From Mycobacteriales bacterium (GTDB lineage Bacteria > Actinomycetota > Actinomycetes > BP-191), in contig DASTMB010000061.1 in assembly GCA_035714365.1 (NCBI GenBank), forward strand, positions 30,996 through 94,995: a stretch of 64,000 nt of DNA, in the 5' to 3' direction. The position numbers and the translations under genes are program-made. Below the pieces are notes generated by a model, which worked only from the letters and a program-made list of their open reading frames with translations, did not search any database and had not been told where the DNA came from. This document shows, in pieces, positions 44,492 through 52,354 of the stretch (the stretch's first letter is position 1; each line of letters opens with the position of its first letter).

Positions 44492-45042
44492 ACCGACGCG
44501 TCGCTGCCGCTACCAGCGTGTTTCTCACGCTGGTCGGCGGCGGCTGCGCCGGCCACGTCAGAAGGCCGGTGGCGGCGCCCGACCCGGACGATCAGAAGGT
44601 GGCGCTGCTCGACCGGGATCCGTTGCTCCTCGCGGCCGTCAGCGGCGCCACCGCGGCGCCGATGTCGGTCAGCGGTGGCCACGGTGGCACCAACCCGACC
44701 CCGGTGTACGCCTTCCGCACGTGGACCTTCGCCGCCGGTCAGGCCGACGACGCGGCGTTCGCCGACGCGATCCGCCGGGCGGCCACTGCGGGCGCCCGGC
44801 TGGACGACGTGACCTGCGGTGGACGCACGTTCATCGCCGCCGGGTTCAAGGCGGTCGGCCCCTACGTGGGACGCCTCACCGTGTCCGTGTCCCGCGAGGG
44901 AGGTCCGGCGCCGGTCCTGCGCGTGTCGCTGTCGGTGAAGGGCGGCGACGACACGCCGCGCCTGCCCTTCCCGTCCGCGACGCACCACGTCGACGCGGGC
45001 TGCCCGCGCGGCGTGCGCGCCGCCGCCGGCTCGCACGCCTGA
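44488..45042 (+). CDS. probable lipoprotein, unknown function
   Basis: This 184-residue protein starts at a GTG overlapping the previous stop (GTGA), so it is translated with the SGNH fusion. The N-terminus (VNRRVAAATSVFLTLVGGGC) reads as a lipoprotein signal with Cys as the first mature residue. The mature part has FRTWTFAAGQADDAAFADAI, a Cys (VTCGG) and a final Cys (AGCPRG) and beta strands. No family is recognised; a wall-associated partner of the hydrolase is inferred. Confidence 0.65.
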   Translation: MNRRVAAATSVFLTLVGGGCAGHVRRPVAAPDPDDQKVALLDRDPLLLAAVSGATAAPMSVSGGHGGTNPTPVYAFRTWTFAAGQADDAAFADAIRRAATAGARLDDVTCGGRTFIAAGFKAVGPYVGRLTVSVSREGGPAPVLRVSLSVKGGDDTPRLPFPSATHHVDAGCPRGVRAAAGSHA

Positions 45043-45094
45043 CGTTGCCGTCCCACCTCCACGTCCCTTACTCCGTCCTCTTGAGAGGTGCGCC

Positions 45095-46162
45095 GTGTCC
45101 CTGTTCAGCCTCCGCAGCCGTGGGTTCCGCAGCTGCGTCACCCTCAGCGCCGCTGCGGGCGTGCTCCTGTCGGGGATGGTCGCGCCCGTCGCGGCCGTCC
45201 CGCCCGCCTCGGTGGCCGCCGGGTTCACCACCTATGAGGTCACACCGGGCTACCTGCCGCCCGGCTACGTGTACCTCAACGTCGAAGACGTGGACGTCCC
45301 GACGCTCACCGGCGCCACGGTGCGCCTGCACACGACGCGCTACGTCAACCGCGACGTGCCGGGCCGGGCGGACGTCCTGTACTTCAGCGTCGCGCACGGC
45401 GGCGAGCTGGTGCTGGACCCGGACCAGTCGACGGTCGTGCGCACCATCGGCGACCTGTCGGGCCTCTACACCAACACCGGCGCCGTGCGGGAGTTCAGCT
45501 ACCTGCCGTCGACCGGGACGAGCGGCGACATCGTCAGCATCGGCGCGCTCGGCTCCGTGCCGGAGACGGAGCTGACGCATGTGATCCTGGAGACCGTCCT
45601 CACCGTCGTCGATGCGGCGCCGGACCTCGGCCTCCGAAACGACCCGGGCGGCGGGTCCGGCGGGTGCACCAGCCAGTGTCCGGCCGCAACCAACATGAAG
45701 GGCACGAACAAGTACACCGACGACTGGTCCGGCGACGGCCCCAACCGCACGATCCGCGACGGGTCGCGCGGCAACGACGTGGCGTTGTGGCAGGCGGTGC
45801 TGTGGGCTGAGTGCCTCGACCGGGGCGGGCAGTACCCGTGCTACAGCGCCTGCCACGTTGACGGCGTGTTCGGTGCCGAAACCAAGCAGTACACCTGGAA
45901 CTTCCAGGCCGACTACATCGTCTACGACCACAACGGCGACTGGTCCTACGCCGACGGCATCGTCGGACCGACGACGTGGAGCTACGCCGACGACCACATC
46001 CTCGCGACGTCGCGGGGCCTGGTGTACCAGGGCTCGTCCCATACCGTCGCGCTCGTGCGCCAGAAGGCGACGCCGTACGACTACAACTGGCGGTGGGCGA
46101 CCAGCGACCTGCGCTATACCGGCTACACCGGCATCGACGTCAAACGCCCGGCCGGCTGCTAG
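45095..46162 (+). CDS. secreted peptidoglycan-binding protein
   Basis: This 355-residue protein starts at a GTG behind GAGAGG, with a signal peptide cut near VAPVAA. The middle part (YLNVEDVDVPTLTGATVRLH) is beta-rich and unknown. Residues about 224-305 are a PG_binding_1-type module (RGNDVALWQAVLWAEC, then DGVFGAETKQYTWNFQ and DGIVGPTTW) with two inserted cysteine pairs. The family binds cell-wall peptidoglycan. It closes the run of secreted wall-directed genes. Confidence 0.8.
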   Translation: MSLFSLRSRGFRSCVTLSAAAGVLLSGMVAPVAAVPPASVAAGFTTYEVTPGYLPPGYVYLNVEDVDVPTLTGATVRLHTTRYVNRDVPGRADVLYFSVAHGGELVLDPDQSTVVRTIGDLSGLYTNTGAVREFSYLPSTGTSGDIVSIGALGSVPETELTHVILETVLTVVDAAPDLGLRNDPGGGSGGCTSQCPAATNMKGTNKYTDDWSGDGPNRTIRDGSRGNDVALWQAVLWAECLDRGGQYPCYSACHVDGVFGAETKQYTWNFQADYIVYDHNGDWSYADGIVGPTTWSYADDHILATSRGLVYQGSSHTVALVRQKATPYDYNWRWATSDLRYTGYTGIDVKRPAGC

Positions 46163-46282
46163 CCGCGCGGGGCGACCGCGAAGGGGCCCGACAAGTTCCA
46201 GCATCATGTCCACCAACGGCGGCTGCGGCTCGTCTACACGGGTGTGACCATGACTGCCGGGGCCACCCGGCCGGGGAGGGCG

Positions 46283-46783
46283 ATGCGCGACGAACGGGCG
46301 TTCGTGGAGTACGTCCGCGGCGACGCCGCACGGTTGACGCGGGTCGCCTACCTGCTCGTCGGCAACGACGCCGACGCGCAGGACCTCGTCCAGCTCTGCC
46401 TCCTACGCGTGGCCCGGCGCTGGAACCGCATCGACACGTCGCCGCACGCCTACGCGCGCCAGGTGCTTGCCCGGCTGGCGACCGACCGGTGGCGCGCGCG
46501 GCGCTTCCGGCCGGCCGACGTGCCGTTGGACGCTGCGCATCACCTGCCTGCGGCCGACGCTTTCGGCGCCAGCGACCTGCGGCACACGCTGCTCGGCGGT
46601 CTGCGGCTGCTGCCGACCCGGCAGCGCGCTGTGCTGGTCCTGCGCTACTTCGAGCAGTTGTCCGAGGCCGAGACGGCCGAAGCACTCGGCCTCAGCGCCG
46701 GCACCGTCAAGACGCACACCGCGCGCGGGTTGGATCGCCTGCGGCGCCTCCTGCTGCACGCCTCCGAAGGGACGACGCCGTGA
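46283..46783 (+). CDS. SigE-family ECF sigma factor
   Basis: This 166-residue protein begins MRDERAFVEYVRGDAARLTR, the typical SigE-family opening, behind GGGGAGGG; starts at 46244 or 46250 would add 13 or 11 residues. Region 2 contains DAQDLVQLCLLRVARRW, region 4 LPTRQRAVLVLRYFEQL and the HTH AETAEALGLSAGTVKTHTAR. The next gene, overlapping by 4 nt, encodes a membrane protein that is the likely anti-sigma or signal partner. Confidence 0.88.
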   Translation: MRDERAFVEYVRGDAARLTRVAYLLVGNDADAQDLVQLCLLRVARRWNRIDTSPHAYARQVLARLATDRWRARRFRPADVPLDAAHHLPAADAFGASDLRHTLLGGLRLLPTRQRAVLVLRYFEQLSEAETAEALGLSAGTVKTHTARGLDRLRRLLLHASEGTTP

Positions 46784-47478
46784 CTCACCTCGACCGCACC
46801 GCCACCGCCGCCGTGCTCGCCGACGCGATGGAGGCCGGCACGACCGGCATCACCGCGCCGCCCGACCTGGCGCAGCACGTCCTAGCAAGGCGGCGTCGGC
46901 ACGACCGGCTCGCTGTCGGTGCCGTCGCCGCCGCCGTGTTCGGCACCGTGGTGGCGACGGCCGTGGTCGTCGTCGGCGGCCTGACCCCGCGCCCGGCGCG
47001 GCCCGCGCGACCGGCCGCCGCGTCGGCCACCCCGTCGGCGACTCCGTCCGAGTCGGCCGCCACCGGCCGGCACTCGCAGTTCGACGTGACGGCGCTGCCG
47101 GCGGGCTACCGCTTCGCGCACGGCACCACCGACCCCTTCCTCGACCCGGCGAACCCGCAGGCGGTTAGTGAGCGCGTGTCCTTCCAGCGCGGCGACCGGG
47201 CGCTGATCACCCTCGAGACGTTGACCGGCAGCGACCACGCCATGACCCGCGCCGACCTAGCCGATCAGGAGGGCGTCGAGGTGGTGCAGCTCGCCGGCCG
47301 GACGATGTTCCACTTCGACACCGGCTCGGACCGCAACGGCCTCAACGTCTACGAGTGGACCGAGGAGGTCGGGTTGGACGTCGTGGTCGACGGCCGCGGG
47401 GGCGCGACTGATGCTGAGCTGCGAGCGTTCATCGCCGGTCTGCGCCGACGCGGCACGGCCGCCACCTCGCAGCCTTGA
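46780..47478 (+). CDS. single-pass membrane protein coupled to the SigE-family gene
   Basis: This 232-residue protein has a cytoplasmic start of about 45 residues, one membrane helix (LAVGAVAAAVFGTVVATAVVVVGG cut as AVAAAVFGTVVATAV), an Ala/Pro/Ser linker and an outer domain of 140 residues (FDVTALPAGYRFAHGTTDPF). It lacks a visible HxxxCxxC zinc-finger motif, so it is not a standard ZAS anti-sigma factor; a regulator of SigE activity is still the best guess from GTGA coupling. Confidence 0.75.
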   Translation: MTHLDRTATAAVLADAMEAGTTGITAPPDLAQHVLARRRRHDRLAVGAVAAAVFGTVVATAVVVVGGLTPRPARPARPAAASATPSATPSESAATGRHSQFDVTALPAGYRFAHGTTDPFLDPANPQAVSERVSFQRGDRALITLETLTGSDHAMTRADLADQEGVEVVQLAGRTMFHFDTGSDRNGLNVYEWTEEVGLDVVVDGRGGATDAELRAFIAGLRRRGTAATSQP

Positions 47479-47535
47479 CGCACCCTGGCGCGTAGCGCGG
47501 CGAGTAACACCTCGAGCCGGTTAGCGGAACACAGG

Positions 47536-47551
47536 TGTCGGATATCTGACA
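47536..47551. promoter_or_regulatory. 16-bp palindromic motif, copy 2
   Basis: TGTCGGATATCTGACA is a near-perfect palindrome centred on GATATC and matches the 37997 copy at 14 of 16 positions. It lies 64 bp upstream of the start of the third tailed sigma factor, a good place for an operator. Confidence 0.55.
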
Positions 47552-47614
47552 GTCCCGCGCGCGGGAACTGGCCCACTATCGACGCCAGGTGCAGAGGTGT
47601 GATCGGGGGCGCTC

Positions 47615-48544
47615 GTGGACAGCGACGCGCGATGGGTAGAAGCGGACCGGCACCGGGTCGCGCTCGTGCGCTACCTGCGGAAGCGAACCGAGCTGCGCGA
47701 GGACGCCGAAGACGCCGCCGCCGAGGCGATCGCCCGCGCCGGCCGGACGCCGCTCGACGACGAGGCGCACCTACAGGCGTGGCTCTACCGAACCGGGCGG
47801 CACCGCTGCATCGACCAACACCGCCGGCGCCGCACCCCGGCGGAACTCGCCGCCGCACTCGCGCCGACCACCACGGCAAGCGCCGAAGAGATCGTGCTCG
47901 AACACGAACTGACAGCGCAGGTCCGCCACGCCGTCGCCGAACTGCCGCCCGGGCAACGAGCCGTCGTCCTCGCCTACGGCGACGGGGAGACAGTGCGGAC
48001 GATCGCCGCGCGCACCGGGCGGACCGCCAAAGCCGTCGAACGCCAACTCGCCCGCGGCCTCGCCGCTGTCCGGGCTACGGTCACCGCAGGGGCCGCCGCC
48101 GTACTCGCCGCGCTCCCGCGATGCCGGCGCCTCGCCGCGGCGGACCCGGCGATTGCCGCGCTGCCCGCCAGCATGGTCGTCGTCGTGGTCGCCGGGGTAC
48201 TCGCCCCGGCGCCCCCTCACGCTCGGCCGGCGGTCTCAGCCGCCACCGTCACCATGTCCGCGCCAGGACACCCTCGACCCGCTACGCCGACCAGTCGCGT
48301 TGCCGGAACGTCGAGGCGCGCGGAGCCGCATCGCATCGCAACCGCGTCGCGCGTCCCGGAAGCCCCACCGCCGACCGCATCCCGGCCGCCCGCGATCGCC
48401 GTGCCGGCGCCCGGCCACGACATCACGGTCACACCCGGCACGGTCAACCGCGACGAGGGTGACGGGTTCGTCGCGGACGCAATCGCCTGCATCCGCCACG
48501 GCGTCGACCTCACTCCGCAACGCATCAGCTGTCGGCCCGACTAG
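47615..48544 (+). CDS. ECF-type sigma factor with membrane segment and C-terminal Cys motif
   Basis: This 309-residue protein starts at a GTG behind GGGGGC. Region 2 covers about 10-72 (LREDAEDAAAEAIARAG, LYRTGRHRCIDQHRR), region 4 about 105-155 (LPPGQRAVVLAYGDGETVRT, HTH IAARTGRTAKAVERQLAR). A hydrophobic segment (about 177-197) sits at the same place as in the factor at 2623, followed by a Pro/Thr/Ala linker and a short tail. The tail motif C-x3-G-x8-I-SCRP-D has exactly the same spacing as in that protein. A tethered sensor-sigma factor is inferred. No anti-sigma gene lies beside it. Confidence 0.8.
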   Translation: MDSDARWVEADRHRVALVRYLRKRTELREDAEDAAAEAIARAGRTPLDDEAHLQAWLYRTGRHRCIDQHRRRRTPAELAAALAPTTTASAEEIVLEHELTAQVRHAVAELPPGQRAVVLAYGDGETVRTIAARTGRTAKAVERQLARGLAAVRATVTAGAAAVLAALPRCRRLAAADPAIAALPASMVVVVVAGVLAPAPPHARPAVSAATVTMSAPGHPRPATPTSRVAGTSRRAEPHRIATASRVPEAPPPTASRPPAIAVPAPGHDITVTPGTVNRDEGDGFVADAIACIRHGVDLTPQRISCRPD

Positions 48545-48683
48545 CCACGACTCGCGCGGACCAGATTGTCGAGTTAGCCTAAATCTGGGCGAACGACCGC
48601 AGAGTGGCTCCGGCTCTCCGGAGTCATCTGAGTGCCGCCAGGATCCCGAGTCGCCCCGGTGACTGCGGCGAAAGGATGGGCGC

Positions 48684-48863
48684 ATGTCTGGCCACGACAC
48701 CCCACCGAACTACCCGCTGGTTCCCCCGCTGTCCGCCATCGTGGAGAGCGGGCAGCACTGGCAGGAGGAGAACCGGCGCCGGAGCGACGCGCTCTACCGG
48801 CTCAACCAGGACCTGACGGCCGAGCAGCGTCGTCAGATGGAGCAAACTCAGCAGCGTCGGTAA
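48684..48863 (+). CDS. 59-residue unknown protein
   Basis: This small gene starts at an ATG behind AAAGGA and ends in TAA. The peptide (MSGHDTPPNYPLVPPLSAIV, then a charged helix rich in Glu, Gln and Arg to the C-terminus) has no signal or membrane segment and looks like a real coding sequence: codon use is normal and a perfect terminator follows 4 bp after the stop. It may be a small DNA- or protein-binding factor; its function is unknown. Confidence 0.62.
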   Translation: MSGHDTPPNYPLVPPLSAIVESGQHWQEENRRRSDALYRLNQDLTAEQRRQMEQTQQRR

Positions 48864-48867
48864 CGGA

Positions 48868-48910
48868 CAACAGGAAGGCCCGAGAACATGGTTCTCGGGC
48901 CTTCCTGTTG
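48868..48910. terminator. perfect 20-bp terminator stem
   Basis: A perfect 20-bp inverted repeat (48868-48887 with 48891-48910) encloses a 3-nt loop, 4 bp after the 59-residue gene. The AAGGCCC/GGGCCTT ends are typical of strong actinobacterial terminators, although no long T-run follows. It would work in both directions. Confidence 0.85.
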
Positions 48911-49094
48911 CACGGGGGCGTCTTCGTGACGTCGCCACTCGATCCTTGGACATCCCTTGCCCTGGGTCGGGGGGCCTGAGATATTCCGCTGACGGAGCGG
49001 CGCCGCGGTCAGGCCGCGGAGCTACCGGAGTCCTGACCTCTGGCTGTTGTGCGGCTATTCAGCCCGCACGCGCCGCTTCTGCTTGGAGTCCCCC

Positions 49095-50021
49095 ATGACG
49101 AGCTACAGCGTCCTACCGGGTGGCCGTGGTCACACGATCATCGCGACTTGGCCCGACACCTCCGGCGATCGCAGTGCCAAGGTGACCACGATTGAGGAAG
49201 ACTCGGCCGCTGAGTCCCTTGCCTACGAGCTCACCCGGTTGAGCGAGAGCGCCTGGGACGTGGCCTTCTGGCTCGACAATGGCCATGACATCGTCGCCTC
49301 CACCGTGGACCGACTGATCACCCAGTTGGTCGGCACCACGGTCGTAGAGCCGGTGCGGGTGGACGGAGAGAGTCGGCACCGAGAGACGTGGAGCTTCGCG
49401 GAGTTCGACGAGGTGCTCAACGACGAGCTGTCCTGGCTGCTCAACAGCCTGACGAGACCGCAGCGGCTCGCCGTGGCGCAGGAGCTCCAGGCCGAACAAG
49501 CCGGACGGGACGAACTTCGGGCGCTTACCCGAGACAGCGTCGGCTCGGACGAGCCCTCGGCGCAGTCCCGGGCCTGGCAGGGCGGCGAGATAACGCGCGT
49601 CTTCGGTAACGGCCGTGGAGGCCGGCTCCCCGAATCAGCAGCCGACTGGATCACCCTGATGTTCGGCTACGACGTGACGTTCCACGGGCGTCTCGCCGCC
49701 CGCCGACACATCCTCCGCCTCGAGCAGCTGTCCGCGGCGTGTCTCGCGGTGGGCGGGCGAGGCGGACCCGAGCTAGACCCGCCGCAGGCGCATCTCGTCA
49801 TGCCCCGGGACAAGACGCACAAGTACCACGGCGGCATCTACTACGTGGGCCCGCTGTCTCGTGACAAGCATCGCGACCCACACGGCCCGATGGAGGTTCG
49901 CCACTCCGGCGCGGACGTTCTCACCGGCACGACCGTTATTGGCGAGCTCGACCCGAGCGACGACGACGGCTTCGAGCGACTTCTGGGCCCCTGGACACGC
50001 GCGATCCCATTCCGTTTCTGA
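49095..50021 (+). CDS. unknown cytoplasmic protein
   Basis: This 308-residue protein starts at an ATG behind GGAG. It has no signal or membrane segment. The N-terminus (VLPGGRGHTIIATWPDTSG) is a beta hairpin pattern; the centre (about 110-150) is helical and rich in Leu/Glu (LNDELSWLLNSLTRPQRLAV); the end has a beta-rich part (KYHGGIYYVGPLSRDKH). No family is recognised. It stands between two terminators and is probably monocistronic. Confidence 0.6.
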   Translation: MTSYSVLPGGRGHTIIATWPDTSGDRSAKVTTIEEDSAAESLAYELTRLSESAWDVAFWLDNGHDIVASTVDRLITQLVGTTVVEPVRVDGESRHRETWSFAEFDEVLNDELSWLLNSLTRPQRLAVAQELQAEQAGRDELRALTRDSVGSDEPSAQSRAWQGGEITRVFGNGRGGRLPESAADWITLMFGYDVTFHGRLAARRHILRLEQLSAACLAVGGRGGPELDPPQAHLVMPRDKTHKYHGGIYYVGPLSRDKHRDPHGPMEVRHSGADVLTGTTVIGELDPSDDDGFERLLGPWTRAIPFRF

Positions 50022-50306
50022 CGGCGGTCTTACAGCCGCGGATCAGCCCCACTGCCCAACAGGGTCTGGGCGAGACTGCCAGCGATACACCACTGGGCAG
50101 CGACCAGCCGCGAAAAAAGTTGCGGCGGGCGCGGGGGCTGGGGGCTTCTCGTGCGTGTCCCTAGTGAGAGGCACGACACGGACCCCGCGCCGTGACCGCT
50201 CCGACGCCAACCGAACACGGGGGCGCCGTAGCCGCTGGACCATCCGGCCGGCGGCTCGGGACAGGCCCGGCACACGACTGCCGGAGCCGCAGCACAAGGA
50301 GCCGTC

Positions 50307-50699
50307 ATGCGACTCAGCACCCGCACCGCCACCCTGCTCGCCACCGCCGCCGTGACCGCGGCGCCGATGGTCGCGCACGCCAGCCCCACGACGGACGCCC
50401 GGATCGTCGGCGTCGGCGTCGGCTCCACCTACCAGGTCGAAGGCGTGTCGTCGCCGACGGTGGCCGCGCAGCAGTACGCCGCGACGCACCTGGGCACGAT
50501 CGTCGTCGACGTGAGTCTCGCTGGCGGCCAGGTCGCGATCACGAACGTGTCCGACCAGTCGCGCACGTTCAGCAGCACCCTCTTCGCCACGGTGATCGTC
50601 AGCCCGGGGGCGACGGTGACCGTCACCGTGACGGCGTCGGCTGGCGCCTGCGCGGCCGTGACCGCCAGCGGTTCGTCGGTGCAGGTGTGCGTGATCTAG
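50307..50699 (+). CDS. small secreted protein
   Basis: This 130-residue protein starts at an ATG behind AAGGAG, with a signal peptide cut near VAHA. The mature part is beta-rich (IVVDVSLAGGQVAITNVSDQ) and ends in two cysteines (AGACAAV, VQVCVI) that may pair. No family is recognised. A terminator follows 14 bp after the stop. The 5' region has an A6 run (50113-50118) with GTTGC after it, similar to the leader at 40618. Confidence 0.65.
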   Translation: MRLSTRTATLLATAAVTAAPMVAHASPTTDARIVGVGVGSTYQVEGVSSPTVAAQQYAATHLGTIVVDVSLAGGQVAITNVSDQSRTFSSTLFATVIVSPGATVTVTVTASAGACAAVTASGSSVQVCVI

Positions 50700-50712
50700 C
50701 CGCTGGACCGGT

Positions 50713-50747
50713 CGGGGGCTCCACCGTCGCGCCGGGTGGAGCCCCCG
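50713..50747. terminator. 13-bp terminator stem between convergent genes
   Basis: CGGGGGCTCCACC (50713-50725) and GGTGGAGCCCCCG (50735-50747) form a perfect stem with a 9-nt loop, between the ends of the plus-strand secreted gene and the minus-strand 60-residue gene. It can serve both. Confidence 0.8.
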
Positions 50748-50763
50748 ATTCAGCGTGTCTCCG

Positions 50764-50946
50764 CTAGGGGCAGGGGTAGGTGATCTCCGGGGTGCTGACC
50801 GAGTATTGGTCGACGCCGACGGTGGTCGAGTGGATGGTGCACCAGGCGGCCTCGGGCCGCGCGGGTGCTCGGCCGCCGGTGGCGGCGATGCCGGTGATCG
50901 CGGCAGCGATCGTGGCGGCGGTGAGGATGCGGCGGGGTGCGGGCAT
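50764..50946 (-). CDS. 60-residue secreted Cys-containing peptide
   Basis: This small gene starts at an ATG behind GAAGGAG. A signal peptide (MPAPRRILTAATIAAAITGI) is followed by a mature peptide of about 30 residues with exactly two cysteines (AWCTIH and the penultimate residue of TYPCP). Such a peptide could be a disulfide-closed signal or wall peptide. No family is recognised. It shares a terminator with the convergent secreted gene. Confidence 0.6.
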   Translation of the reverse strand: MPAPRRILTAATIAAAITGIAATGGRAPARPEAAWCTIHSTTVGVDQYSVSTPEITYPCP

Positions 50947-51082
50947 GGCGGTACTCCTTCGGGGGTGGCCTCCGCGGGGAGGCGGGCGGGGTGAACGGCC
51001 GCGGCCCGCCGGGTGCGGACGCAGCGCAGCGGCGCACGGCCTGGGAGCGGCGGTACGGTCGGTGCCGGTGGGGTGGCGCGAG

Positions 51083-52354
51083 TTAGGTGAGGTGGAGGTA
51101 GTTGTCGTACTTGCCGTCGGTGTCGGCGGGGTCGTAGCCGGCGGAGGTCTGCAGAACGAGGACCCGGCCGTCGCCGGAGGTGGAGACACCGCCCATTCGC
51201 GGCGCGGCGGTGGCGGGGCCGGCGAGGTTGATGCTGGTCGACGGGAGCGGCAGGTCAGGGGTGATGCGGGTGACGGCGCCGTCGGCGTGGTCCCACCGGT
51301 ACACGCTGGCCTCACCGGACGGGGCGTTCGGCTCGGCGGCGGTGTCGTAGGTGGCCGTGTAGTAGACGTGCTGGCAGTCCGCGGTCACCGCCGCGTGTTC
51401 GAAGCTGTAGCTGACCTGCGGGGTGGCGCCCTGCACCCGCACCGTCACGCCGGTGGCGCGGTCGCGGAGGAACACCCGCTCGTTGTTGGTGCCGGAGGCG
51501 ACTAACACGACGCAGGCTCCGCCGGCGCCGAGGGTGACGTCGTGGAACCGGTCGGCGTACAGCTGCCCGCAGGTGTCGCCGAGCGGGTCGAGGCTGCCGG
51601 TGAGCAGCGTCGTCGAGCCGGTATCGAGGTCGCGGAGGAACAGGTCGGGGCTGCAACTCGGGTTGGTGCGGGGGTCGTCGTCAGTGAGCGGCTCAGTGGA
51701 CGCGAACACGACGTAGCGGCCGTCGTCACTGAGTTGAAGGTCGAGTGCGCCGGTGAAGGCGACGTGCTCGGCGATGGTGAACTCGGCGCGGGTGGCGACG
51801 CGGTGCCCGATCAGCGTGCAGTCCCCGGCGGCCGTGCAGGCGGTGTAAACGACGAGCGACGCGTCGGCGTTCATCGCCGCACTCCACACGGCGCGGTCGC
51901 GGGTGCGGCCGGGCCGCCCGGAGATCATGGCGGTGTGGTGGCGGAGCCGGTCGCGGAGGAACACGTCGCGCTGACCGTTCGTGTCGCCGGGCACGAGGTC
52001 GCTCGCGTAGGAATCGAACAGCACGTAACGGCCGGTGGCGCTCACGGCGAACGGGTAGGAGATGCCGTTGGGGTAGCGGCCGTTGACGGTGCTGACGACT
52101 TCGGTGCGGCCGGTGCGCCGATCGCGGAGCAGCACCTGGGGGAAGTTCGCGTCGACTGACGCTGACCACGTGACCACGGTGCCGTCCCGGCTCACGATGC
52201 CGGCGCCGACGGAGAGCTTCGCGTCGCCAGTGATCATCCGCGGGTCGGTGAGCCAGCTCCACTCCGGCGCGGCCGCGGCGGGGCGCAGCGCGGTCGGGGC
52301 GAGGAGCAGCGCCGCGCCGAGGAGCGTGCGCAGCAGGCGGGGGCGGGGGCTCAT
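51083..52354 (-). CDS. secreted TolB-like beta-propeller protein
   Basis: This 423-residue protein has a signal peptide (MSPRPRLLRTLLGAALLLAP, cut near RPAAA). Five to six propeller units are visible with the pattern SDDGRYVVFAS / DADASLVVYTA / LFLRDLDTGSTTLLT, as in TolB/PD40 domains. No catalytic motif is seen. The ATG overlaps the stop of the upstream frameshifted SBBP gene by 4 nt, so the two were one operon. Confidence 0.8.
   Translation of the reverse strand: MSPRPRLLRTLLGAALLLAPTALRPAAAAPEWSWLTDPRMITGDAKLSVGAGIVSRDGTVVTWSASVDANFPQVLLRDRRTGRTEVVSTVNGRYPNGISYPFAVSATGRYVLFDSYASDLVPGDTNGQRDVFLRDRLRHHTAMISGRPGRTRDRAVWSAAMNADASLVVYTACTAAGDCTLIGHRVATRAEFTIAEHVAFTGALDLQLSDDGRYVVFASTEPLTDDDPRTNPSCSPDLFLRDLDTGSTTLLTGSLDPLGDTCGQLYADRFHDVTLGAGGACVVLVASGTNNERVFLRDRATGVTVRVQGATPQVSYSFEHAAVTADCQHVYYTATYDTAAEPNAPSGEASVYRWDHADGAVTRITPDLPLPSTSINLAGPATAAPRMGGVSTSGDGRVLVLQTSAGYDPADTDGKYDNYLHLT

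Noticed and set aside
46780..47478. Standard zinc-binding anti-sigma factor
   Set aside because: No HxxxCxxC motif is present; only the coupling to SigE and single membrane helix support a regulatory role.
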